DNA from: Rhizobium lentis
GTDB taxonomy: Bacteria; Pseudomonadota; Alphaproteobacteria; Rhizobiales; Rhizobiaceae
Direction of reading: 5' to 3'
Length of the DNA: 64,000 nt
NCBI RefSeq assembly: GCF_014200175.1
Contig: NZ_JACHBD010000005.1
Span: forward strand, 1-64,000
Each line of letters opens with the position of its first letter. Position 1 is the first letter of the stretch. This document shows positions 19,084 through 26,121 of the stretch, piece by piece. Under the pieces are notes generated by a model. It saw nothing but the letters and a program-made list of their open reading frames with translations, was not told the DNA's origin and made no database searches. The position numbers and the translations under genes are program-made.

Positions 19084-20427
19084 TTAATTCTTCCTTCCGT
19101 CACGGATCTGCGCGAAATAGCCGTCGGTGCCGACCTGGCCGCCCTTGAGCGCGATCTGCAGGCCGTTGGTCGCGGCATAGTCGCCATGGGCGAGGCAGAG
19201 CGGGGAGCCCGGTGTCTGGGGAAGCGGCAACAGCGTCGTCAGCGCGTCGATCTTCAATTGCCGGAGCGCATGGCTCGACGTGTCGCCGCCGGCAACGACG
19301 GCGCGAGACAGCTCTTCCGCTTCGATAAGGCGGCGCAGTATCGTGCCAAGGGTACTGCCGAGCCGGTGACGGGCGCCTGGCAGCCGGTCGATATCGGCGC
19401 CGCGGTCCGCGGATGGGCCGAGCGCCGTATAGAGGATGACGCTCCTGCCTTCTTTCAGTTTCCGGACACCCGCCTGCACGGCCGCCTCCACGGCGGCTTC
19501 GCCATTGGAAATCAGCGCCAGCGGATCGAGCGCAATGCTGTCGAAACCGTTCTCGGCAGCCGTGCGGATCTGCCGCTCGGTCGTCGGCGAGACGCTGCCG
19601 GAGACGACGGCGAGGCGATCGACCGGGCCGATATCGGCAAATTCGGCGCCGGTCTCGCCGATCATGCCGGCCTGCCGCCAGGTGCTGAGCAGGGCATATT
19701 CGACCCCCGACGAACCGGCGACGAAACCTCCCGAGCGGCCGGTGACCCGCAGCATCTGCCGGCCGGCGGCCGACTGCGTTGCCTCGGAGTCGACATCGAG
19801 GAGCAGGATTCCTTTGCCATTCGATGTCAGTGCGTCGATCCGTTGGTCGGCGTCCGCCGCGGTGATCGCGACGAGATCGGCGAGCAGAACGGGGAGGGAG
19901 GTCTGCTTCGACAGGTGGAGCGCAAGATCCGCCTCGCCCATCGGCGTGACCGGGTGGCGGCTCATCACCGGATGGCGGTCGATGCGGTAGACGTGGCCCT
20001 GATAGCCGGCGAAGAGATTGCCGAACGCCGTATAGCGCTTCAATTGCGGCGCGCCGACGATAACCGGCACGATGGATTGCCCGAAACGCCTGCGGCCGAT
20101 TTCAATCGCCTTGCCGATATTGCCGATCCCGGGGCTGGAATCGAAGGTCGAGCAGACCTTGTAGTGGCAGATCGAAGCACCGAGCGAATTCAGCCAGTCG
20201 AAGGCCGGCGCAAGGTGTTCCTCCATCCATGCGGGCGTTTCGCTGCGGCTCGTTCCCGCCAGGCCGATCGCGCGGCAGTGTTTGAAGCGGGCGAGCAATT
20301 CCGGCGTGGGAAGGTCGAGGAAGAGCACGGTCTCGACACCGTTCGAGGCAAGCGCCTCCATGACGTCGGTCGAACCGGTAAAATCATCGCCGTAATAGCT
20401 GACGAGACGTCCGTTCATATCGGTCAC
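19084..20427 (-). CDS. oiaK: 3-oxo-isoapionate kinase (four-carbon acid sugar kinase family)
   Basis: A 447-residue member of the DUF1537 sugar-acid kinase family. The N-terminal substrate domain shows YYGDDFTGSTDVMEAL and HYKVCSTFDSS, and the C-terminal nucleotide domain VVAGGDTSSHAL near residue 375. It would phosphorylate 3-oxo-isoapionate to the 4-phosphate that the RuBisCO-like enzyme next door uses. It overlaps oiaX by 4 bases and ends one base before the lerI start. A related acid-sugar kinase is the only serious alternative, made unlikely by the coupling to oiaX. Confidence 0.87.
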   Translation of the reverse strand: MTDMNGRLVSYYGDDFTGSTDVMEALASNGVETVLFLDLPTPELLARFKHCRAIGLAGTSRSETPAWMEEHLAPAFDWLNSLGASICHYKVCSTFDSSPGIGNIGKAIEIGRRRFGQSIVPVIVGAPQLKRYTAFGNLFAGYQGHVYRIDRHPVMSRHPVTPMGEADLALHLSKQTSLPVLLADLVAITAADADQRIDALTSNGKGILLLDVDSEATQSAAGRQMLRVTGRSGGFVAGSSGVEYALLSTWRQAGMIGETGAEFADIGPVDRLAVVSGSVSPTTERQIRTAAENGFDSIALDPLALISNGEAAVEAAVQAGVRKLKEGRSVILYTALGPSADRGADIDRLPGARHRLGSTLGTILRRLIEAEELSRAVVAGGDTSSHALRQLKIDALTTLLPLPQTPGSPLCLAHGDYAATNGLQIALKGGQVGTDGYFAQIRDGRKN

Positions 20428-21680
20428 GCGCCCTTGCCGTCGCTGAATTTTGCAATCGAGGCGGCCAATTCAGGATGATCCTTGGCGTAGACCTCGAGCG
20501 GAATGTCGGCGACCGCCGCCTGCCAGGCCTGCTGCACGGCGCGAACACCGGCGGCCGGACCGCCGGGATGGCTGACGATGCCGCCGCCGCAGAGATAGAG
20601 GAGATCGACGGTACGGCCGGTGCGCTGATAGGTCTCCGGCGCCTGCCCGCCCCATTGGCCGGAGCCGGCGACGGGAAGCGGTCGATCGGCGTCGTCGAAG
20701 AGCGGCGCGCTGACGGCCTTGAAGGAAGAGACGAAGCTGTCGTCCGGCTCCCAATATTTTACCCTGATGCCGTTGATCTGGAACTGGTCGACGCCCAAGA
20801 GCCGCCAGAACTGCTGGTAGACCTTGAAGTCCATCCCGGCGCCCGGATCGCGCGTCAGCACGTCCCAGCCGTTTCGATGCGCGTGCAGCACCAGGCTCGA
20901 GCGCTTGCGCAGAAAGCTCATGCCGCCGAAGCCGATCGAGTTGATATTGACGACGGCGCAGTTGCCGCCGGCTGCAGCGACGATGTCGTGGTTACGCATC
21001 ATCTCGTCGGGGTCGGCATGCGAGATGCCGAAGGCATACATGACCTTCTTGCCGGTCTTCTGCTGATGATCGAGAATGCGCGGCATGATCGCCGCGACGC
21101 GGTCCTTGAGCGGCGAATAGGCCGGGCTCATCAGTTTCTCGTCGTCCTTGATGAAGTCGACGCCCGATGCGATCAGCTCACCGACGAGTTCCGCCGTCTC
21201 GTGCGGCCTCAGCCCGAGCGCCGGCTTGACGATCGTGCCGATGATCGGCCGGCCTTCGACGCCGGTAAGGCGGCGGCTGCCCGGAATACCGAACTGCGGT
21301 CCGGGATGGGCGTTTCGGAAGGCGTCCGGCAGCTTCATGTCGACGATGCGGATGCCGGTCATGCCCTTGATCGAATAGACGCCGCCGATCGCGATCGTCA
21401 TCAAGGCGGAGAGATCGGTGCCGATCGCCTCAAGCGGAAAGCCGATGTCGACGTCGGCGCGGTGGAGCAGCGTGCCGTGAGCCGCCTCCGGCCAGGTCGG
21501 GTGACGCCCATCCTCGAGCGGGCGGATCGCCAGCACCCGGGCGGCGACGCGCGCCTTCAGCTCCTCGGTCTCGCCCGAAACCGGCACGAAGGTCCCGGTC
21601 GACTGGTCGCTGGCGATCTTCTCCGCCATTGCCTCGACGCTGCCGGGCGTTTCGATGCGGTAGGTCAGGGTAATCATCAT
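20424..21680 (-). CDS. oiaX: RuBisCO-like protein, 3-oxo-isoapionate-4-phosphate decarboxylase
   Basis: A 418-residue RuBisCO large-subunit-like protein. GTIVKPALGLRPHE carries the lysine equivalent to RuBisCO Lys175, and FIKDDEKL holds the lysine normally carbamylated plus the metal-binding Asp/Asp(Glu) pair, so metal chemistry is kept. The C-terminal SGQWGGQAPETYQ replaces the loop-6 lysine region of true RuBisCO, so carboxylation of RuBP is not expected. Known relatives decarboxylate 3-oxo-isoapionate 4-phosphate to L-erythrulose 1-phosphate, exactly the substrate of LerI. A transcarboxylase/hydrolase (OiaT-type) activity is the alternative but fits less well with LerI/DerI beside it. Confidence 0.88.
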   Translation of the reverse strand: MMITLTYRIETPGSVEAMAEKIASDQSTGTFVPVSGETEELKARVAARVLAIRPLEDGRHPTWPEAAHGTLLHRADVDIGFPLEAIGTDLSALMTIAIGGVYSIKGMTGIRIVDMKLPDAFRNAHPGPQFGIPGSRRLTGVEGRPIIGTIVKPALGLRPHETAELVGELIASGVDFIKDDEKLMSPAYSPLKDRVAAIMPRILDHQQKTGKKVMYAFGISHADPDEMMRNHDIVAAAGGNCAVVNINSIGFGGMSFLRKRSSLVLHAHRNGWDVLTRDPGAGMDFKVYQQFWRLLGVDQFQINGIRVKYWEPDDSFVSSFKAVSAPLFDDADRPLPVAGSGQWGGQAPETYQRTGRTVDLLYLCGGGIVSHPGGPAAGVRAVQQAWQAAVADIPLEVYAKDHPELAASIAKFSDGKGA

Positions 21681-21706
21681 GAACCGACAGCTGCTCCTCG
21701 TAGCTT

Positions 21707-21749
21707 TAGTATATTGTCATGGCGTCAACTTGTGATGTGGTATAATGAG
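21707..21749. promoter_or_regulatory. Regulatory gap between oiaX and the GntR gene: TGGTAT-type elements
   Basis: The divergent gap contains TGGTATAATGAG (21738-21749) and the weaker TAGTATATTG (21707-21716), both matching the element found upstream of apnO. TATAAT at 21741-21746 overlaps the first element and could be the -10 of the regulator gene; TTGACG on the complement near 21723-21728 may be part of the oiaX promoter. Overlap of element and -10 fits repression. Confidence 0.5.
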
Positions 21750-21842
21750 TATTCCAACCATTGCAAAGCGGAATTTTCGGACGCGCAAATTTTCGGCCGC
21801 AAGCTTTGTCCTTGGTTCGGAAAACTGTTAGGAGGAGACATT

Positions 21843-22565
21843 TTGAGCCAGCGAGATCTCATGACCCAGCCCCTCGAACAGATCGTCCGCCGGAAACTCT
21901 CCGACGAAGTGTTTGATCGACTTGAGCGATTGATCACCTCAGGCGAGCTTCAGCCCGGCGACGAAATGCCCTCCGAGCGGGTGCTGATGGAGCGCTTCGG
22001 CGTCGGCCGCCCGGCGATCCGCGAGGCCATGCAGTCGCTCGCCAACAAGGGTCTCGTCAGCATTTCGCACGGCGAACGGGCGAAGGTCTTGCGGCTCACG
22101 GCAAAATCGATCTTCCGCCAGGTCGACCTCACCGCCAAGATCATGCTGTCGCAATCGGCGGATTCGCTCGAACATCTGAAGAGCGCCCGCATATTCTTCG
22201 AGCGCGGCATGGCCCGCGAGGCCGCGCAGCGGGCTTCGGCAAATGATATAAAAGACCTCAGGGCAATCATCGAGCGCCAGCGCGCCTCGCTCGGACGGGC
22301 CGAAGAGTTCATCGACGCCGATATGGAGTTCCACACCCGTATCGCCCAGATCTCAGGCAATCCGATCTACATTGCCGTCAGCGAAGCCATGCTTGCCTGG
22401 CTGAAGGAATATCACACCGAGATGCTGATCTGGACCGGCAAGGAAAAGTTCACGCTCGCCGAACACGATGAGATCGTTGATCGGCTCGAAGCTAATGACG
22501 TCGACGGCGCCGAAACGGCAATCCTGAAACATCTCGAGCGGTCGCGCGCGCTCTATGCCAAATAG
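21843..22565 (+). CDS. GntR-family (FadR/FCD subfamily) regulator of the apiose operon
   Basis: A 240-residue regulator. The start is TTG 21843, because GGAGGAGA at 21831-21838 is correctly spaced for it and too far from the ATG at 21861. The frame is open far upstream but that is a shadow of oiaX. The winged helix reads PSERVLMERFGVGRPAIRE (residues about 42-60), followed by an FCD ligand domain with the usual metal-histidine pattern (DMEFHTRIAQISGN). It is divergent from the apiose operon and probably represses it until a pathway intermediate binds; that target is inferred from position and shared sequence elements. Confidence 0.9.
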   Translation: MSQRDLMTQPLEQIVRRKLSDEVFDRLERLITSGELQPGDEMPSERVLMERFGVGRPAIREAMQSLANKGLVSISHGERAKVLRLTAKSIFRQVDLTAKIMLSQSADSLEHLKSARIFFERGMAREAAQRASANDIKDLRAIIERQRASLGRAEEFIDADMEFHTRIAQISGNPIYIAVSEAMLAWLKEYHTEMLIWTGKEKFTLAEHDEIVDRLEANDVDGAETAILKHLERSRALYAK

Positions 22566-22629
22566 AACGCGAAAACAAAAGTCGCATAGAGAAAACTACG
22601 AAGGGGTCCTGAACGCCGCAGTTCGTAGA

Positions 22630-23376
22630 TCATCGGGCGATGTCACGTTGTTTCATCAGTGATCGAAGAGGCTGTGGATCTGCGAAATCAGGCACGTGCG
22701 CGGTGACGGCTTTCCACTGTGCCATGGCGCGGATTCGATGGATGTGGGTGGCGAGAGCTGAGCATTTTTGAGGTGGTGCGACGAAGAGATTTCTGACTGC
22801 CGAAAAGATCGATACGAAGCGCTGCACGCCGCCGGCCGATCGAAATCCTTGCATTCGCAGCGGTAGGTGAGAGTTCTCCGCCCGGTTGTTGAGACCCTTG
22901 TGAGATCGATGTTCGACATCTGGCATGACTTCCCGCTTTGCCGCGCCGTACGAGCGCAGTTTGTCGGTGACGATGCGCTTCGGCATGAGACCTTGCTTCC
23001 TTAGCAGCCTGATCAGCAATCGCTTGGCGGCCTTGATATCGCGGCGGGTCTGGACGATCTCATCGAGAACATAGCCGGCCTGATCGACGGCGCGCCACAG
23101 CCAGTGCTTTCGTTCGGCGATGCAAATCACCACTTCGCCCAGATGCCAGATGTCTGCTCGCGAAGGCTTCTTGCGGCGCAGTTGCTTTGCATAGGTCGGA
23201 CCGAATTTGCGGCCCCATCGGCGGATCGTTTCATACGACACAACAACCCCGCGCTCCAACAACATCTCCTCAACCAGCCGCAGGCTCAAAGGGAACCGGA
23301 AATGAAGCCAGACCGCGCGGGCGATGATCTGCGGCGGAAAGCGGTGGTTCTTGTAGCTGATGGTACGTTCGCTCAT
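22630..23376 (-). CDS. IS6-family transposase, probably inactive
   Basis: A 248-residue IS6-type transposase with LRLVEEMLLERGVVVSYETI at the N-terminus and HWLWRAVDQAGYVLDEIVQT in the core. The first catalytic Asp in the usual WHLDE motif is Gly here (IWHLGEVV, codon GGC for GAC), and the block that carries the catalytic Glu (normally RKRERI before MQGF) is missing by a clean in-frame gap (HLPLRMQGF). The middle Asp in IVTDKLRSYG remains. With two of three DDE residues lost the enzyme should not transpose. The stop codon lies just beyond the left inverted repeat. Confidence 0.85.
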   Translation of the reverse strand: MSERTISYKNHRFPPQIIARAVWLHFRFPLSLRLVEEMLLERGVVVSYETIRRWGRKFGPTYAKQLRRKKPSRADIWHLGEVVICIAERKHWLWRAVDQAGYVLDEIVQTRRDIKAAKRLLIRLLRKQGLMPKRIVTDKLRSYGAAKREVMPDVEHRSHKGLNNRAENSHLPLRMQGFRSAGGVQRFVSIFSAVRNLFVAPPQKCSALATHIHRIRAMAQWKAVTAHVPDFADPQPLRSLMKQRDIAR

Positions 23377-23426
23377 CCCGCCCAGTTATCCGCGAACCGT
23401 TAAGCCACAGACAACGTGACATCGCC
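22636..23426. mobile_element. IS6-family insertion sequence
   Basis: Perfect 16-bp inverted repeats GGCGATGTCACGTTGT at 22636-22651 and its complement at 23411-23426 enclose 791 bp with one transposase gene, matching IS6-family size. No 8-bp target duplication is visible (GATCATCG against TCTGTGCT), which suggests recombination or deletion after insertion. It separates the apiose regulator from the virB region and so may mark a junction. Confidence 0.85.
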
Positions 23427-23813
23427 TCTGTGCTGCACCACTGGAGGCTCGGTGTTCGCGCGCATGTGGCGGCTGGTTTCCAGCATCTCTTCAAGGTCCG
23501 TCTGGAAGGCCGGACGCGAATGAGACGGTCGAGATCTCACTTCGGCTCTCCACCCTGTCACCACTGGAAGAGGCGCTTGTTAACGATGCCTGACGCTGGT
23601 GGCCCCGAAAGTGAAAGAATCGGAGGGATGGGAGTGGCACTCGTCAATCCGTGGAATGTTCCGGCATAGCATCATTTCGGATCCGGTCAGGACGGATCTG
23701 CTTGTTCGTCAGTAGGCCTAGAATCAGAACGCTTGCAGATGTGGCGATAGCCCCTTCTCACCACATCTTCTGCGATTCGCCGGCTGCACGATTACTCGCT
23801 GAAAATAGCTATT
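23427..23813. other. Intergenic region, no gene recognised
   Basis: Follows the IS6 element. Short coding-like stretches occur but none can be assigned; no terminator or RNA gene was seen. It may hold debris from the IS-linked rearrangement. Confidence 0.35.
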
Positions 23814-24179
23814 TTAATCCGACGCTCGGCTTTCATTAAAAGAGCTCAGGTTTTTCAACAGCCCCTCCGAAATCTTGAACTGACGTGCCGTTCCACGGCC
23901 CATCGAGTTTTTCACAATCGTCTCGTTCAGCATTCCTCGCTTCACCAAAAGATCGACCGTCTCCTTGACGCCTGTGCGTGTCAAAGCCGTAACTTCCATT
24001 ATGCTGGAAAGGGTTAGCTTCTGGTGAGCCTGGTTCATGCTGTAAATGATGGTCATCATGCCGACCTGCTTAAGCCGGGCTTGTGGGGTCTCATCTTCAA
24101 GCGGGTGGTCGAGGATCTCATGCAGAATGAGGCCTGAAAAGGCGAGGCTATGCCATTGCGTCTTCATTGCTCTTGCCAT
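23814..24179 (-). CDS. MarR-like winged-helix regulator divergent from virB
   Basis: A 121-residue protein whose middle reads as a winged helix: LTLSSIMEVTALTRTGVKET (helix-turn-helix), then LVKRGMLNETI and MGRGTARQFKIS (wing). There is no ligand domain, so it is a small DNA-binding protein of the MarR/PadR size class. Start 24179 (MARAMKTQW) or 24167 (MKTQW) are both possible. Its position, divergent from the first gene of the virB operon with only 98 bases between, makes it the likely local controller of that operon. Confidence 0.75.
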   Translation of the reverse strand: MARAMKTQWHSLAFSGLILHEILDHPLEDETPQARLKQVGMMTIIYSMNQAHQKLTLSSIMEVTALTRTGVKETVDLLVKRGMLNETIVKNSMGRGTARQFKISEGLLKNLSSFNESRASD

Positions 24180-24277
24180 GTCATTTAACTATGTTATATA
24201 AATTAGTAAGCCCACACGCCCACCGAGCAAACTGTACCGTGTGCGCTCGTGCATTGTGATGTCCGAGGGTCTGTCCC
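24180..24277. promoter_or_regulatory. Divergent promoter region of regulator and virB operon
   Basis: The gap contains an AT-rich segment with the palindrome TTATATAA (24194-24201) inside AACTATGTTATATAAATTAG. In GC-rich DNA this stands out and could serve both as -10 region and as operator for the small winged-helix regulator. Inference only. Confidence 0.45.
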
Positions 24278-24817
24278 ATGAAAAACCTTCTGCTGAATGG
24301 CCTGCTTGTGATTGGTTGCATATTACCACCCTATCTCATTTCGGACAGCAACGCGCGAGCGGATGATTGGGGATGCCAGGTTCTCCTCTGCCTTTCGAAT
24401 CCCAGCGGGGCGACCCAGTATGTCGAGTGCCGGCTGCCGATCCAGAAACTATGGCGGGAGCTTGCCGAGGGCCATTCGTTCCCGACGTGCAGCGGCGCCG
24501 GCTTTCGCAGCTCGCGACCGGGCTACGAGCCCTACTATTGCGACGCGGGATACAGGCTGGAAGGCAGCTATGGCCCGCGTGGAGAACAAGCGACCTGCAT
24601 CTCGACATCGCTGCAGCGGGTCAGCGAGGCTTTTTGCCACAACGGGCGGGGCGGCTATCGTGCCGAAAACAATTCGGTTCAATCGCCGCGGTGGCAGCGT
24701 GAGGACGGCCGCACTGGTTGCATGGCCTATCCGATCGTCCGTCCTAATGTCCGGTCGCACCCGCACTACGTCGATGTGACGATCGATGGCGCCGGCACGC
24801 AGCGAGTCTGGTACTGA
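24278..24817 (+). CDS. Cysteine-rich periplasmic protein at the head of the virB operon
   Basis: A 179-residue protein with a signal peptide (MKNLLLNGLLVIGCILPPYL, cleavage likely after NARA). The mature protein has eight cysteines (for example DWGCQVLLC, HSFPTCSG, EPYYCDAGY, EAFCHNG), an even number that fits disulfides in the periplasm. Similar proteins are commonly encoded beside rhizobial type IV secretion genes but have no assigned function. It ends 3 bases before virB1 and so belongs to the operon. It could be a substrate-side or channel accessory protein. Confidence 0.8.
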   Translation: MKNLLLNGLLVIGCILPPYLISDSNARADDWGCQVLLCLSNPSGATQYVECRLPIQKLWRELAEGHSFPTCSGAGFRSSRPGYEPYYCDAGYRLEGSYGPRGEQATCISTSLQRVSEAFCHNGRGGYRAENNSVQSPRWQREDGRTGCMAYPIVRPNVRSHPHYVDVTIDGAGTQRVWY

Positions 24818-24820
24818 CCG

Positions 24821-25480
24821 ATGGCGGCCTTCGTGGATATGGCGCAGAGCTGCGCGCCGATGGTTGAGGTGGAGACGCTGGCCGGCGTCGTCAGTCTCGA
24901 GAGCCGGTTTCAATCTTTCGCCATTCGCATCAACAGCGGCCCTCCGCTGGCGGCGCAGCCGACGACCAAGGCAGAGGCGATTGAGGTCGCCACGTCCCTC
25001 GTTGCCGACCGCCAAGATATTCAGCTCGGCCTTGGCGGTCTTGATATGGAGGAGCTTCGGAAACTGAAGCTGTCGATATCGGATGCCTTCGATCCGTGCC
25101 TTAATCTCAAGGCCACCGCACAGCTTCTCGACGGCTACTACCGCCTCGCGCTGCGCGAGGGTGCGAGTGCGGTGCAGGCCGAAAACGTGATGCTTCAGTC
25201 CTATTACGGTCGCGACGATCCTTCCGTCGGCGCGATGGTCAGATACGACGTCCAGGTGCGCGATGAGGCAAAGCGGCTGTTGCCCGGGCTTGCCTCGCTG
25301 ACCATCGGGGATGCGCCCGGTCTGGCCGACCCAAGTGCGCAGCGGGACCAGCAGGTGGCGCGCCCGCTTCCAACGCAAAATTCCACAACCGCCGAGGCAT
25401 TGCCCTGGGACGTTTTCAGCGTCGGGCGGCGCGCCTCGGTTCTCGTTTTCCATAATGATCGATCGGAGTCTAACGAATGA
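24821..25480 (+). CDS. virB1: VirB1-like lytic transglycosylase
   Basis: A 219-residue SLT-type domain. The catalytic glutamate lies in LAGVVSLESRFQSFAIRIN near residue 27, and ATAQLLDGYYRLAL and VMLQSYYGRDDPSVG follow, as in VirB1. It opens the peptidoglycan layer so the secretion channel can be built. No signal peptide is visible (start MAAFVDMAQSC), which is common for rhizobial members; how it reaches the periplasm is unclear. It overlaps virB2 by 4 bases. Confidence 0.9.
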   Translation: MAAFVDMAQSCAPMVEVETLAGVVSLESRFQSFAIRINSGPPLAAQPTTKAEAIEVATSLVADRQDIQLGLGGLDMEELRKLKLSISDAFDPCLNLKATAQLLDGYYRLALREGASAVQAENVMLQSYYGRDDPSVGAMVRYDVQVRDEAKRLLPGLASLTIGDAPGLADPSAQRDQQVARPLPTQNSTTAEALPWDVFSVGRRASVLVFHNDRSESNE

Positions 25481-25776
25481 TATCCAAGACCCAACTGCGC
25501 CCGATGGCCGCCTCCGCTTTCATGGCAGTCGCGATAGTCGCCTGCCTGGTCGAGCCGGCCTTCGCCCAGGCCGCCGGCGTCGAAACCGTGCTGCAGAACA
25601 TCGTCACGATGCTGACCGGCAACATCGCCCGCCTGCTGGCGGTGATCGCGGTGATCATCATCTGCATCGCGTGGATGTTTGGCTACATGGACCTGCGCCG
25701 CGCCGGCTTCTGGATCATCGGCATCGGCGGAATTTTCGGCGCCACCGAACTGGTCAACACGATCGTCGGAGGCTGA
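25477..25776 (+). CDS. virB2: VirB2 pilin
   Basis: A 99-residue protein with a long signal sequence ending EPAFA (cleavage before QAAGVET), then two hydrophobic helices (ARLLAVIAVIIICIAWMFGY and FWIIGIGGIFGATELV) joined by a short charged loop MDLRRAG. This is the standard VirB2 major pilin layout. It forms the extracellular T-pilus and lines part of the channel. Confidence 0.92.
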   Translation: MISKTQLRPMAASAFMAVAIVACLVEPAFAQAAGVETVLQNIVTMLTGNIARLLAVIAVIIICIAWMFGYMDLRRAGFWIIGIGGIFGATELVNTIVGG

Positions 25777-25782
25777 CCCCGC

Positions 25783-26121
25783 ATGGCAAGCACTCCCAGC
25801 CTCGAAGAAGACATCCTGTTCCTCGCCTGCACCCGCCCGGCGATGATCGCAGGCGTGACGATGGAGGCGATGGGCGTCAACATCATGCTGACGACTATTC
25901 TCTACATTACCGTGGGATCGATCGCCTATGCGCTGGTCGGCGTCGTCTTCCACGTCGTGTTCCGAGCACTCGTCAAGCACGACCACAACATGTTCAGGAT
26001 CCTGATTGCATGGATCGAAACCCGCGGGCGCTCGCGAAACGCCTCCTACTGGGGCGGGGCGACGCTGTCGCCGCTAAAGCTGGTGCGACGCTACGACGAA
26101 AGGGATTTCTGCCTTGCCTAG
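25783..26121 (+). CDS. virB3: VirB3 inner-membrane protein
   Basis: A 112-residue protein with the VirB3 N-terminal block LACTRPAMIAGVTMEAMG, a hydrophobic hairpin and a charged C-terminus ending near RYDERDF. VirB3 binds VirB4 and helps pilus biogenesis at the inner membrane. It starts 6 bases after virB2 and overlaps virB4 by 8 bases. Confidence 0.92.
   Translation: MASTPSLEEDILFLACTRPAMIAGVTMEAMGVNIMLTTILYITVGSIAYALVGVVFHVVFRALVKHDHNMFRILIAWIETRGRSRNASYWGGATLSPLKLVRRYDERDFCLA

Noticed and set aside
20475..21842. Very long plus-strand open frame in front of the GntR start
   Set aside because: It is the antisense shadow of oiaX; the regulator is placed at TTG 21843, where the ribosome site is.
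23427..23813. Possible CRISPR-like or repeat array after the IS6 element
   Set aside because: No regularly spaced repeats are present on reading the bases; only short isolated similarities.
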